Assembly: GCA_033239525.1 (NCBI GenBank)
Contig: BSYO01000024.1
Span: 12,457,268 to 12,521,267 of the forward strand
Direction of reading: 5' to 3'
Length of the DNA stretch: 64,000 nt
DNA from: Nepenthes gracilis
Taxonomy: Eukaryota; Streptophyta; Magnoliopsida; Caryophyllales; Nepenthaceae
The position numbers and the translations under genes are program-made. Below the pieces are notes generated by a model. It worked only from the letters and a program-made list of their open reading frames with translations, ran no database searches and was not told where the DNA came from. Of the stretch, positions 42,701-55,379 are shown in pieces; position 1 is the stretch's first letter; every line of letters begins with the position of its first letter.

Positions 42701-45700
42701 AAAGTAGAACAAACCTAGGCCATTAAAGCACTCTAAATGCATAGGTATTTCTATCTTGGACTTCTAGACCTTCACCTTCAGAGGCCTTACTCTTTCCCAT
42801 GATATGCCATTGGCTTTCTCATTTTGCTGCCTAAATTAAAACAGCTTCGACATGTAAAAACTCAAGCAACCAATATATATCTAGTATCTCAAACTATTAA
42901 TATAAGCTCATTGATTGTTTGTTATTATTAAAGAGAATTCATAGTCATCCTTTTTGGTTAAAAAAAATTTCTTTGGCTACCTCAAATGAAAAGGAAAAGA
43001 GTCTTGCATTTGACTAAAATTATTGTTTATGAGGCATGTGGTGTTCTCCTCATTGAATATGTCTCTTTCATTATAAGCTGAATATTACTTCTACTTCTAC
43101 TTTTGTCCAACATAGTGTCACTTACTTTTCTTGTTCAGTTCACTATTCTGTGGGTGATTGATTGCCCTGTTTTGTGTTGAAATTTCATGTGGTTGTATAT
43201 GTATTGAGCTGACTTTTTTGTCGACAGGATTTTGGTTACGTGCAAACAACATCTACTGAAGTTTTGAAGTCATACGTATTTAATGAACCTATTGTGACTG
43301 GCGCTGCACATTTGCCAGCACTTGGCCCAGCATCTCTTTTCATGGTCTGAGGTTATTTAGATAATGCATTCTAATTTGCCGCCTTATATTGAGTCAGACC
43401 ATTATCCTATTGGCTCATTGCTTTTTCATGAATGCAGCAAGGCACCAAAAGAATGCCAGGAACTGCTATCACAAAATCTGTTGTGGCAAATGAGCCTGGG
43501 GGAAGGAAGAGGGAGGAAATTTTTGTTGATATTATAGAGAAGATAAGTGTCACATTCAGTTCCAGTGTGAGTGCATAGTTCTTTTTACTCAAATTGAAAT
43601 CTTTTCTATTCTGTTGCTACTGAAATGCCAAGTAGTTGAGAATTTAGTTTTCACGTCTAATTGTAAAGCTGATTCTAGCGGCAGTTAACTTTTGGATCAA
43701 TGATATTGTCTTTCCTTTTTAAACCTATTGATCTAAAATCTCTTTTAAAGTACTTCTTGTACTGTCCAAATGCCTTTTCATCAATAATATTCTGTATTAA
43801 AGTTGTACTTTACTCTTTTCCATTGATTGAATTTTACAAATGGAAGTGCTGTACAGAATTTCAGCATTTGATCTGTACTTCCAAGTTGGGTACTTTCTGC
43901 AGTTGCAAAGAAATCCTACGATCCTAGCTTCTCCAGCATAATTATAATGATATTACTTACTATCAATTATGCTATTGGATCCCTTTAAGCATAAAATTGG
44001 ATATAGAGTGTCGAGGTCTTGGTTAGGGTTCACTGTAGATGTGGCAAATAAAGTGTTATGCCCATTTTCAAACTGTCTGGGGCCTTAACTTCTGGCCAAT
44101 ACTTCCATGTGTTTATTATAAACCTTGAGTTCTTTGAGAACTGAAGTCATGTAGTTTGGTTCAACTTGTATCTAGATTGTGAAAGTTATGAAGATGCTCT
44201 GGCACTTAGGCATGGAATGCTTTGACTTGTTTGTTGAGCGTCAAAGTTTCACGCTCTGATATGAAAGTTTTTGAGATTTCTGTAATGTTGATCTTCATAT
44301 GAACCTTTCTCAGTCTTGAGTTACTCTGCTTTATCCATATTAACTTTCTTGCATAATATCCACAAGAAACGTGTTTTCATATAATAAGTTACTCTTTGAA
44401 AAGAAAGACCAACAGTTTCGATCACTGAACTGATAAAATGATATGTTACACTGTTTAGTTGACTGTATCCCCTACCCGTATTTTTCACATCATGAGTTAT
44501 ATATGGTGCCCTCTTTATGCGTCTCATTTCTAAATTTACAGTATATGCTATGCTGAATTCACAGGGATATATTCTGACTTCAGAGATTGATGGTACAATT
44601 CAGATGAAGAGTTATCTTACTGGTAACCCGGAAATTAGACTAGCACTTAATGAGGATGTTTGCATAGGAAGAGGCGGAAGATCGTTCTATGGTATTCTTT
44701 AATTGTTTTTACTTTTGCAATTTGTTGATGGCTAGTCTAGTTACTCTTTGATGTTAGTTGCTGTCGCATCTCTTACTGGGACCATAATGTTTGACATTAC
44801 CCATTTCCTTGTCTAATATTGACAGATTATATTAGTTCAGCTGGTTCAGGGACTGTAGTACTTGATGATTGTAATTTTCATGAATCTGTGCACCTTGATA
44901 GTTTTGACATGGACAGGACTTTAACTTTGGTTAGTGAAACTCAAAAAATGTGCTTTTCAATTACATGTATCACAAAATTGCAGTGAGGTATCCCCAGTGA
45001 TTCTTGTTCCGTCGATGTTTTTCAGGTGCCGCCTGATGGTGAATTTCCAGTGATGAATTACCGCATGACCCAGGAGTTCAAGCCTCCATTTCGTATTACT
45101 GCTTTGATTGAAGAAGCAGGACCACTTAGGGTGAGCATTTCTCTTGAATCATTTGGATAGTTGAGCATGTAACTGTTTGTGCTTCATCAAAGTCTATTTT
45201 CTTATTTTGGGGAAAGCCATGAAGTATACTTCTCTTGTGATTGTAATTTGTTGCCATTGAAGCAATTTGCACTAATGTGTTCTTGAGCTAGTTTTTTCTA
45301 TTTTCTTGCTCTTAATAGTCACTGACATTCTATTAGTTTCTATACTTCAAAATTTTCATAGCACTAGTACTATGTTTGGAGATCAGATAATTTTATTGAC
45401 CACTTCATTTTTCTTGGGATAGAAATCTTCATCCTAGGTGGATGCTATGGTGTAGGACAGAGGTTGTAAAGAAGTCAGCTAGGAGATTGTGTCAGGGTAG
45501 GTTCTAATAGTTTGATCCAGGGTTGAGAATTTATGGTGTTCTATCACAGGTCAAAGTTATTTTACATAGTGATCAGCAGAGTTTGAACAAGAACACTGTG
45601 TCTGCTTGCGAACGAAAAGTCATGTGCAGTTATAAGCAAGCATTATCAATGCCTATTTTCCTTAGAGAAAGTTCCAGAAATATTTTTTGCTTCCTATAGC

Positions 45701-48189
45701 AATGATGTTTGGATAGTTGATGCCTTCAGAGGATGCATGCACATAATTGAGCCGATAGGCAACACTCAATGGAGAATGGCGATTTTTGACTGTGTAGTCA
45801 TGGGAGGTTTATTGGGCTTTTGGATTTATTTGAGGTGTCCAAATGATTATTCATATCTCAATGTTCGGGATACTGTGAAGTTTGTGATGTCCTGGGGTAA
45901 CATGTGGCTTAAAAGACCAATGTTATGATTATGCAGCATTGAATGTGATTGTGTTTTCCACTGGTAAAATTCATGGATACACTTAATCCACTTTTATCTC
46001 TTTTCCTTATTTATTGACCTCTCTTCTTACTCTCTTCAATAAATCTTCCTAGCTGTTACTCTCTGCTTGGTCTTCTCAACAATTTTGGAAAAATCCTACG
46101 GTTGCATTATTCCTGGGAGGATGTCATCTTTGATAAGTCAAACATTGTATTTATATTGCTGTATCCTCTGGTACTTCCCCCTAGGTATGTCCATTAAGTG
46201 GTACAAACCATGGATGAAACCGGGCCAAACCGTAATTTGTGCTGTAGGTTGGAGCGAAACAAAAAATGGTTTGGTTTCTCATTTTCAAGCGAAATTGTAA
46301 TTTGTGGTGTAGGTTTGTGTGAAACAAAAAATGGTTTGGTTTCTCGTTTTCAAGAGACCAGACCAGACCATAAACCATAAAGTACTTTTTCTTTAGGTTT
46401 GCAATATACGTATTACATATTTCATGTATTTTATCATCTAAAGGGTGCCTAAATTAGGTTCAAATGTACATACATATACAGGAGATTACTACAATCTTGA
46501 CATAAAATATATTCAGATATTGTTTTCCTTCTAGTCATATACAAAAAAGGTATATAAATTTAACACCTAAAACATAAATGTACACTTCTCCACTACACTG
46601 CAAATGCAAACATAGTTATCAGGTTCAATATTGGTACATAGAACATAGGCAAGTGCCATTTTTCATGAGAGATTATCATTATGATCCATGGGGGTTTGTG
46701 AAATCTAAAGTATGCTGGTCTAGATTCTACTAAAAAATGTTCTGATCAATTTTAACAAAATTTATACCTAACCACACCAGGCTTCACCCACACCAATTTT
46801 CCACCAACTTGCCTCATGTAACAAAAAGGTGTTTGTTTAGAGTGTCTAATATTGGATCTGAATTATGTGCTATTAATGATGATATATTATGTAAGCCGTG
46901 TACTCAGTTTATTTGAAGTTTGAATGTTTCTCTTTATAATCAGGCTGAAGTCATCATCAAAATACGTGCTGAATTCCCCTCAAATGTCACAGCCAACACA
47001 ATTGCTGTTCAAATGCCACTGCCAACCTATACTACAAGGTATGATACTGCTTTCTCTAGGTATCATCGATTTTTTGTGAATTGAAGGAAGGACTCATATG
47101 TGGGGATTTATCTTTTCACCAAGTCCTACCTTTCTTTCATTTTCCTTTCTTGGGTAAGTCGGATCATATTTTTGTTACTAAAGAGAATTGGATTTACTCA
47201 GAATTCGTTGATTTATTTATTTTTTTACTCTCCAATTGTTGCTTTTTCAGAGTTAGTTTTGAGTTGGAACCTGGTGCAGTGGGACAAACAACTGATTTCA
47301 AAGAAGCAAACAAGAGACTTGAATGGGGCTTAAAAAAGGTATATTTCCTTATCAATGATATCACTTGCTTATATATTCAAATTTAGAATAGTTGTAAGGT
47401 TTGGAACTTTTGGTGCTATTGCTATTATTTCTATATATAAAGCGCTAATTTAAGAAGTATCTATTAGATTGTTGGTGGTGCTGAGCACACGCTGCGCGCA
47501 AAGCTGACATTCTCACAGGAATCACATGGTATGAAGATTTCTTGTTCTGGTGTTTGCTTATCTAAATTAAGACCAAGGGCTTGAATATCTTAACCTTGTT
47601 TTAAATATTGCTGAATTGATGCATTTTTACAAAGGAAATGTCACAAAGGAAGCTGGTCCTGTCAGCATGACATTTACAATACCAATGTATAATGCTTCAA
47701 GACTTCAGGTATGCTGTTGTCTCTGCATTACCGTCTGTGTTTGGTCAGAAATTCACTTATTGATATTTTTATTATATCTAGATTACGGCCTATATGAAAT
47801 GACTGAGATACAGTGGCTAGCTTGAATCATATTCAATTGACCGTGTGCTCTAATATGCGTGGAAAGGACAGCTAATATCAGATTTTTTTAAATTAGAAAG
47901 ACTGGTTTGGGGGACACCCTCTGACACATTTGAATAACGTAGCATTCATCTATAGTAGCAGACCCACATAAAAATAGTTGGATTAATAAAACGTGAAGTT
48001 ATTATGCCTGGTGGTTGGTGTTTGAAGGGAACAAATTCCGAACAAATCTACTATAAAATAGATTTATCATTTCAAGCTTCTTTGATGCAGGTAAAATATT
48101 TACAGATAGAGAAAAGATCCAAATCCTACAATCCGTATCGATGGGTGAGGTACATTACACAGGCTAATTCGTATGTTGCTCGTATATGA
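39725..48189 (+). CDS. AP4M: AP-4 complex subunit mu (medium adaptin)
   Basis: AP-4 is a clathrin-independent adaptor at the trans-Golgi network; its mu subunit binds sorting signals, and in Arabidopsis AP-4 acts in vacuolar protein sorting. Thirteen GT-AG exons: 39725-39782, 40819-40913, 42081-42284, 43228-43344, 43438-43566, 44565-44691, 44826-44929, 45026-45130, 46944-47038, 47251-47338, 47468-47528, 47635-47708, 48091-48189. They total 1,356 bp and encode 451 residues, the length I recall for the Arabidopsis protein. The N-terminus MISQFFVLSQRGDNIVFRDY begins the longin-like domain (about 1-140). The mu-homology domain runs from about 180 to the end, with GRKREEIFVDIIEKISVTFS, ITALIEEAGPLRAEV and the C-terminal WVRYITQANSYVARI. 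No frame breaks were found. Intron 8 (1.8 kb) and intron 2 carry small tandem repeats. Expected to be constitutive; no regulatory site was identified. Confidence 0.95.
41535..41700. repeat. Four-unit tandem repeat in AP4M intron 2
   Basis: About 40-bp units of the form TTTCCCCT(T/A)TGTAG.TT(T/C)(G/A)AGC..(T/A)(G/A)GGCCA..., four copies with substitutions. They lie well inside intron 2 and do not touch splice sites. Confidence 0.6.
46195..46385. repeat. 65-bp tandem duplication in AP4M intron 8
   Basis: Two copies of GTAATTTGTG(C/G)TGTAGGTT...GAAACAAAAAATGGTTTGG, ending TTTTCAAG(C/A)GA (from about 46231 and 46297). They are flanked by inverted words (ACAAACCATGG, GGCCAAACC / CCATAAACCATAAAG). 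Possibly a small nonautonomous transposon; termini not resolved. Confidence 0.6.
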
Positions 48190-49869
48190 TGCATCAAACC
48201 CTCCTCGCTCGCCCGGTAACGCTCTTTCAAAATTAGAAACAAATAAAAAAAAATGCAGAGGATGAATATTCATGGGAAATCATTGTGTGTTTTCCTGTGC
48301 ATCTTCTTCTGGTTCTATCTTAAACTGCAAGTTTTGTGGCGTTTCCCTTAAATATTATAATATTTTATTCTCTTAATTATTAAAATCTATAATAATTTTG
48401 ATATGGGTTTGTTAATTTCTTTTTATGGGAATTATAATCTGTAATTTTCTTATGTAAAGATGAAATTTTCAAAATCAACAGTAAGCATCTCCTTGCTGAA
48501 TAAAACTCGACTGCTACTTAGAATGAGGGTTTGGGTGGATATTCTCAGAGGGTTAATGGGTCGGGTTTGCATTTGGGTTAGGATAGACTAAAGTCATAAT
48601 TTAAATTTAACCCATAAATACTTTAGGTTGTTTAATTTTGATAAATTTGATTGTATCCAAATTCAAATCAAAAACAATTTTTTCCTGTTATTAACATGTA
48701 ATAATAATATAGGTTTTATCAAATAAGTTAGCAATATTAGTAATAAAATATTTAAAATAAGATAAAATGATTTTCTCTATTTGATGATTAGCCAAAAATG
48801 TTAAAAAAAAAAACCTTATTTAGAGGGACGTGAGAGAACATGCAGTTCATGACTAGTTTAAGGATTCAAATTTATTAATAAAAGATAAAGGTTGAAGATT
48901 AAAATAAATTATAAAAGCATATATTAAAATTTTAATGTAATGAATCTAGGACAAAATTTTGGAAAAGAAATAAATTTTGTTGGTAGAGGGAGAAGCTCAT
49001 CTTAACTTCCTGCATCAATCCAATGGACAAGAATCTGCCACTTGTATTCGGCTGAGATATCTGTTCATCCAGTTATTTTTATGTAGGTTTATTAGTATAA
49101 ATAGATAAAATATCATATTATTAAGTATATATTAATAGTAACTAAAAAATATTATTTGAATGCCATTGTTAATACTTTATCCATTTGTCCCAATTTTCAA
49201 TCGGTCTCTTGTTGGAGGGCTTATTGAAACTTTACTTATGTGAAGGTGCAAATTTCTAAAATGATCGATTACTGCAACTTTCGTTTGAACTCTTCAGGAA
49301 GCAAATATAATAATACACATACACAGATCAAATCACATAATTGGGGACACTTGTAGAGAACTTTTTTATGAATGAAAGAAAAAATCGTAAGTCTACAAAT
49401 CCTGAATATATCCATTATAAGTATAAGTTTTGATTACAATAAGCTAACAAATATCTGAAGTTACAATGCCTCATAATAAGCAACATAAATGGCAGAGGAT
49501 ATAAGAACAAATGACACAAATTAACTAATTATCCTGTGCTTAGTTGGAGAGAATAATAAGAGAATAGAATTTTTATTTTTTAGAAATAAATATTTCTCCA
49601 TTTGATTATAAATTTAATTAAAAATAAATATTATCATTATTTATGTAGGAATAACAATTTTTATATGTTATTATTATTATTATTATTATTATATTCCTTA
49701 TACTATTTTACAAATTAGATAATAAAATACTAATTCTTCCTTATTTTATTTTAACAACTAAATATAGGAATAACGATTTTAACTCTATTCAAATCATATT
49801 TTATTTACTGGAATAATTATTCTATTTTTACCTTATTTTATTTCAACGACCAAACGTATCGTAAGTATG
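48190..49869. other. 3' flank of AP4M and AT-rich intergenic DNA
   Basis: No further gene. The 3' UTR probably ends within the first 250 bases. ATT microsatellite at 49668-49692; dispersed AT-rich repeat at 49755-49860. Confidence 0.5.
49755..49860. repeat. Dispersed AT-rich repeat, copy 2
   Basis: Matches 4257-4376 (GAATAAC(A/G)ATTTTAACTCTA and TTTCAACGACCAAACGTA); see that entry. Confidence 0.5.
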
Positions 49870-50718
49870 TGTTGGGGTTCAATACCTAGATACATACAAC
49901 CAGCGCAGCAAAATAAATTCAAACCTCTCCATCATCCGTTAGCCACCAAAATTGTGAGTACAAAGAATACAACAATGCACAAAAATTTTTAACATAAAAA
50001 ATCCTTTTCAACCAAGAAAAAACTATTAGAGAAACTCTGAAAAATCTCTATTATATAAAATTTGATTGTACAAACTCTCTGAAATAGAGTATTAGCAATT
50101 GACCTGTAACAGAGTAAAACTCTAGAGTAAGAGTAAGAAAATTTTTTTCTCTTTTTTCTCTCTTAATGGCGGTGGTACTCTCTGCTCTCTAATTTTACAA
50201 ATGTTTGCCAAAATTCTCACTTTTCACTGTCTCTCATCTGTCTATCTAACCCTAAAGCGCTTCGCACGTTTTATAATAATGTTTGGTCCAAAGCACATTT
50301 TCTGCGCTTTTGCAGTGTGGGCCACTGGGACTTGCAACCAACCATCATTCAATATAAGCAGTCCGATCAGCTCTCTCAGTTAGCAATTTGGCTGGCTCTT
50401 GAGCTAAACAATCTAGTTGGCCTTTAGCCTTTTCGCCCAATCTCCTTTCGAACTTAGTTGTGCTTGGTCGTCCCTCGACCTCGAGTCTGATTTGGTTGCT
50501 CCTCAACCTTGGCTCTGATCTGATTGCCCCTTAGTCTGTACAACCAGCCTACACTTTGACCTATGCAACCGGTCCGCCCTCCGGTTTCTACAACTAGTCC
50601 GCACTCCGATCTCTATAACCTAGTTACCCTTCAGTCGCTTTGTGTGCGTGAATATTTCGATCTTCATACGAACCCCACACGATCTTTCGATAACTTTTCA
50701 TTTGTTGGGATATCAACA
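49870..50718 (-). mobile_element. Probable minus-oriented LTR fragment
   Basis: TGTTGGGGTTC at 49870 and GGGATATCAACA ending at 50718 would be LTR termini read backwards. At 49990-50035 the minus strand carries the TTTTTTCTTGGTTGAAAAGGATTTTTTATG block, a degenerate form of the copia-type U5 block. The flanks GTATG and AAAAA do not match, so this is either a truncated LTR or the ends are misplaced. Bases 50550-50640 hold diverged repeats of CAACC(G/T)GTCCGCCCTCCGGT. Confidence 0.5.
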
Positions 50719-51267
50719 AAAAAGTAACCAAAAAATTCAGCAATATGTTCTACATGAGACATTCCGCAATCTTGCCTTGAATTTTATTTTTCAACATCAC
50801 ATCCATATCTTTATTAAGTAATTAATATCAACATAAATATAGAAGAAATGTACACTATAAAACGTTTTGATACGTCGAGATGAAGCCAAACCGGTTAGAA
50901 AACACCCAAATCTCAAGCACTACAAATAACCAAATAAAAAATTTACACAGAGAAAGCTAATTGAGACTGAATCTGAATCGATATTTCAAAAAGAAAAGAA
51001 TGAGACCGACAAGCCAATTGCATCCTCGTCCATTTCACTACGAAATCTAATCATCGTTTTATTAGATATCTTACTTTTTTTATAATCTATGCTTAACATT
51101 TAGAATCTATTAAAAATAAAAAAGAAAATGAAAAATGAGAAAATTAAAACGAGCTATATATGCGGAGAAAATGAGTTATTGTACTATTATAAACAAGTCG
51201 GAGGCTTAGGATTTCTCATTTAATTTATATTTTAGGTATGATGTGTTATGGAATTATTTTTAATTAT
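50719..51267. other. AT-rich spacer, nothing recognised
   Basis: No gene, repeat or promoter is visible. Confidence 0.5.
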
Positions 51268-51272
51268 AAATT

Positions 51273-52234
51273 TGTTGCTTCGGACTCCAGGAACGTGTAA
51301 AAAGGCCCGAGTGTCGGTGTAAATGATGTGGAGAAGAGAAGTTGAGACCGAGTTTTTATATGGAAAATCCCCCTTGAATGGGGAGGAAAAACCACGAGAC
51401 TCTGGACCTTTAAAAAATACTTCGCTATATGCGTGAGTCTTACAGAGTACAAATCTTGGGGAGTATTCTCCCTTTTCTCTCCATCCACCGGAAATCCATC
51501 TTTTTCTCTCTCTTCTTGGTGCCTGAAAGAGCTGGAAGAAGGGATCCGGAAGAAGGTCCTGAGGCAAGAGCCTCTGCTGGGTATTTATAGGAGAAATTGT
51601 GCCATTGGGGAGATGACATGTGGCTGCCATTGTGTGGCCGGGAGACCGCCCGCCTGCTTTGCCGGCTGTGCATCAGACGTGCATCCCACCTTTCCTGTTG
51701 GTACGGCGTGTCAAGGACACCTGTCACCCGCTCATTGGATGGGCGTCTGCCCTGAAGATATGGTGTGCCAGGGGACGCCAGTCCTACTGATACGGCGTGT
51801 CAGGAGCTGTTTGGATCCTTCATGATGGCGCGTGCTTCTTGGTGATGGTGAGGCTGCTTAGCTGGCGTTCTCGGTCGTGTATGAGAGTGTCCTCGTCTCC
51901 GAGCGGTGTGCCTTGTCTCTTTATGGATTCGTGGACTCGTTGAAGAAGGCAGCTCTTGAAGATTGTCTTTCGGAGGATCGTTGGCCCTTTGTGGAGGGCC
52001 CTTGGATCTTTCCCTTCTGGCCCTCGTACCTAGGTGGCATCTGCCATTTGCTGTGTCCTCGAGCTTTTAAAACTTCTCGGACCTTTGTCGTAGCCTCGGC
52101 CTTCGGGATACTGGCCCGTGCCTTGGGCTTCTTGGGCCGTCCAGCCCTCTTGGTTCACGAACACATTTCTGAGCTTCTCACTTAGGCCCTTCCTTTGGGT
52201 CGTGTTTTATGGGCCCTTATATTGGGACCCAACA
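51273..52234 (-). mobile_element. Solo LTR, copia-type, minus orientation
   Basis: 962 bp between exact duplications AAATT (51268-51272 and 52235-52239). On the minus strand it starts TGTTGGGTCCCAATATAAGG and ends CCGAAGCAACA. The minus strand near its end shows GTGGTTTTTCCTCCCC...GGGGGATTTTCCATAT, the copia-type U5 block shared with the 7.2-kb and 33-kb copies. It is markedly GC-rich for this region, so the long open frames inside it (51433-51825, 51877-52185) are accidental. Confidence 0.85.
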
Positions 52235-52239
52235 AAATT

Positions 52240-52739
52240 TATACATAATAATTTTGAAAAATTTATGTTGATGTTGATTTATTGTTAAAATAATAGATTC
52301 ACAATATTACAAATTTTCGTCCTCCCTCTATCTTTTTTTTTTTTTTTTTTGAATTATAGCCAATGGAGATAAATATTGGTAACAGACGATCAATCTTAAG
52401 CTATCACAAAGGAGAGAAATCGAATTAAAAGATTACACTATAAATTAAAGTTTAAATCATAAAAAATAAATTATCTTAATTTATGAATAAGATTACACGT
52501 GTATTATCCTATTTGGACAATATCATGTGAAAAATCTAACACATCACTCTATTTAAATAGTAGATTGATAAAAGAAGGTCTATAGAACAAAATCATATAA
52601 TAGATTAATCTACGGCCGAACTTCTTGCCTCAAGTCAACCTTACCCTCACAATGCGTTTCTAAAGTTTTAAATTAATATAATTCTACTTATTAGTAAAAA
52701 TAGAGCTTAGCAATAAACCAATCTTTTGTATATAAAATC
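52240..52739. other. AT-rich spacer
   Basis: T-run at 52331-52350; nothing else recognised. Confidence 0.5.
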
Positions 52740-53320
52740 AAATACGAGAATTGCTTGGTGCGTATTTGAAGGGCACACGTACGTGATTTGTCCAAATGAG
52801 TTGTGTTTGATGGGCACTTGTACATCGATAATGGTATAAAATACTCTGATGTAACTTTTAGGGCAAATTTAAGAGTATTTTCAGTATAAAAGCACCACAC
52901 AAGGAGAAAAAATGAAAAAAAAAAGAAGACGATAAAGGTTTTCGGTATCCAATTAAAGTCTAATTTGACTTTCATTCTGTATCAAACTGGAGTGTGTTGC
53001 TTTAGTATTGATTCTAAAATATATTATTGATTGGTTACTCTTATTAATATTATAGTTTTTTTCTTTTGATTGTAAGGTATATTAGAGGATTTTATTCAAC
53101 CAATATTTACTCGGATAGTAGTGAATGACTTTCAAATTAGGTTATTTATATAACTAATCACTTTATAGTTAATAATATTTAGGCATTGTCTAATGGTTTT
53201 TTCATTTGTTTAGAAATATGTTTCATATTAAAAGTTGTCATGCAACTTTACGTACTTGATTATATGTATTCATCGTGCTCAAAAATTTGATAGTTGATGA
53301 TGTTAGATTTTCAATCACTT
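52740..53320 (+). repeat. LTR-like repeat family, copy C
   Basis: TATAAAATACTCTGATGTAA at 52835 followed by CTTTTAGGGCAAATTT, then TTTTTTCATTTGTTTAGAAA and AAATTTGATAGTTGATGATG near 53190-53300: the same order as in copies A, B and D. Confidence 0.5.
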
Positions 53321-53349
53321 TTTTATTGGTAGCTCAATAAATAAAAAAT

Positions 53350-53890
53350 TATTAAAAGTTTGCATGAGGCTCGTGCAAGGTTCGGAGTGTTCGCGCGCTC
53401 GGCGAAGGGCCAGGAGGTGCTCGAGCGCCAATTCTAAATTGATGAAGGATTGTTGGCGCTCGCCTTGTGCTCGAGTGGTACAAAGGTATGGATTTTAGAC
53501 TTGTTACGCTTGCTCTACGCTCAACGAGAGCTCGAGCGCGGAAATCAGAACCCGGTGCGCTTGATCCGTGTTTACTGGGCACTCAAGCGCCGGTATGGGG
53601 TATAAAATACGGCTCATACGTTTTAGGATTATAATTTTTAAATCTTTCTCTATAAGAGGAGCCGCACATTAAAAATCGTAAAATGTTCTTGGTTGATAAG
53701 AATTTTTCACATTAAAAATTATTATACATTATTTATTTCTTGTACTCACAAATTTGGTAGCTGACGGTTGATGAGAAAGTTCGAGTTTATTCCGCTATGC
53801 AAAATCGAGTATATCAAAGTATCGAATTCCCAACCGATAATTGATGAAAATTCAAATTTATTTCCGTTGTATCAATTATACACATATTTT
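53350..53890 (+). repeat. LTR-like repeat family, copy D
   Basis: GC-rich part with GGTGCTCGAGCGCCAATT and several GCTCGAGCG words (53390-53590). It is followed by TATAAAATACGGCTCATACG at 53601, TTTTAGGATTATAATTTTT, and AATTTGGTAGCTGACGGTTGATG at 53750. Lies head to tail with copy C. Confidence 0.55.
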
Positions 53891-54660
53891 TTGTGAAATC
53901 CCAGCAATTATCTTTTTTAATTAATTTATTATTGCCTTATTTTTTTTATTAATTTATTTTTTGTGTAATTTTCTTGTCGGCTGATTCGAATTCAGGTGAT
54001 ATATTTCAACCCAATAAAATTGTATCCAAGTCAATAACTTAGGCCTTAAGAAAGTTGCTTCCCGTGGAGAACACGGGGAGGAGCCGAAGAGAAGAGGCAG
54101 TAAAAGCGTACACGATACGCCAAACAATGGCAGATAGAAAAAGGACACTCGATTTAATTTACCATCCTGCCCTTGATTATATAAAGAGTGCTGTAAAGAA
54201 ACTCACCCATTAAATATTTTTTGACACCAATAATAGCAAAGCGCCTCATTTATAGATACTAATTAACTCAAATATAAATAAATAGGTAAATAAGTATCAT
54301 ATTATTAAGATTGTATTTGTTAAGTTTTGTGGTTAGGCTTATTCTTATTAATGAATTGTTCACTTTTCAAAAAAATTTAAAACACATCTGATCTTTAATT
54401 TTGCCTCTAAAGTTTTTTATTTTTGATGTGTCTTGGATCTTAGTTGCTGATGGATTAGGGGCAACTTGATCTTCGGATCGAACTGTAACGAATTCGATCT
54501 TTGTGCTCCTCAGTCTGGATCTTACACAATACAACTGAAAAGTAAGATGTCAGAATATTTACGAGATTATTTTCCTGATATATTCTCTGATGCTCAAATC
54601 AGTAGTCTTCCTCAAGAGATGAAAGATGCGGAAATAAAAGTATGCGAAATGATGATATAA
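53891..54660. other. AT-rich segment with one unexplained 64-codon frame
   Basis: The + frame at 54466-54660 (MIFGSNCNEFDLC...) ends in an acidic, Lys-rich stretch but matches no family I know and has no clear splice context. The rest is AT-rich without features. Confidence 0.3.
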
Positions 54661-55335
54661 AAAAGCAATTTTTTAAGTCTAACTTGGAGATTGCACTTGG
54701 CGTGGAGTGGCTTTGGCAATGGTGTGCTTGTGGGGAGTAGCTTTGAGGCCATGGAAGTGAAAGTTGTGAAAGGATTCTCACAAAATTCTGCAAGCAAAGC
54801 GTGGGCTTTTGAGAGCTCTTGTGGAAGCAGTGCTTGAGGGCTGTAATTAGTATTGGTGTAGGCGATGATGTAAGCCTTGAAGTGAGGATGCCCATAGAGT
54901 CCATCTTAAGAGCTTTATATAGTCTCTGGGCCAACTCAGCCATACTTGGGTGGTAAGGCTGATTGCCAACTATCCTGCGCAGATTTAGTGAGTTGGTGTG
55001 AAGGTTACGAGTGTTGTTTAAGGCAATTATGATTGATTAAAGGGGGATTCCTTCTTTCCTTGAGAGATGCGAGATGCGACAAATATTTGGGTTACTATTG
55101 TGAGAGATACATTAAGTTAATAGTTGCCTTTTCTAAAGAGATCGCGATCCGAGGCAATATTTGAGGTTCTGACCAGCTAAGGTAGGTGATCTTCAATGTG
55201 CGAAAATGGTATTGTGAGTCGTCCGAATTAGGCTGTAGACGGCTTGAGCTGTTGCCAACCAGTTGAAGTGTTACTCTCGGTCAACAGAAACGTTGATCGT
55301 CCTTTAGACCAGTGAGCCAGACGTCTTTTGGCCAA
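54661..55335 (-). repeat. Possible degenerate Tat-type LTR, minus orientation
   Basis: On the minus strand a GGTCAACAGAAACGTTGATC-like palindrome is visible (plus strand about 55279). TATATAAAGCTC lies at about 54915, followed by a GGGCATCCTCACTTCAAGG-like stretch, which resembles the U3-to-R layout of the Tat LTR. Termini were not found; decayed. Confidence 0.35.
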
Positions 55336-55379
55336 TCCATATCTACCATCTTCATTATCTTTAAAAGGTTTATCAAAGA

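Noticed and set aside
49870..50718. Confirmed solo LTR
   Set aside because: TG/CA ends are present but the flanking pentamers do not match, so it was listed only as a probable fragment.
51433..52185. Long + strand frames that look like a small protein gene
   Set aside because: They lie inside a solo LTR with exact target-site duplications; the frames follow from high GC content and have no family resemblance.
54466..54660. 64-codon frame as a gene
   Set aside because: No family match, no leader, and a TE-like neighbourhood.
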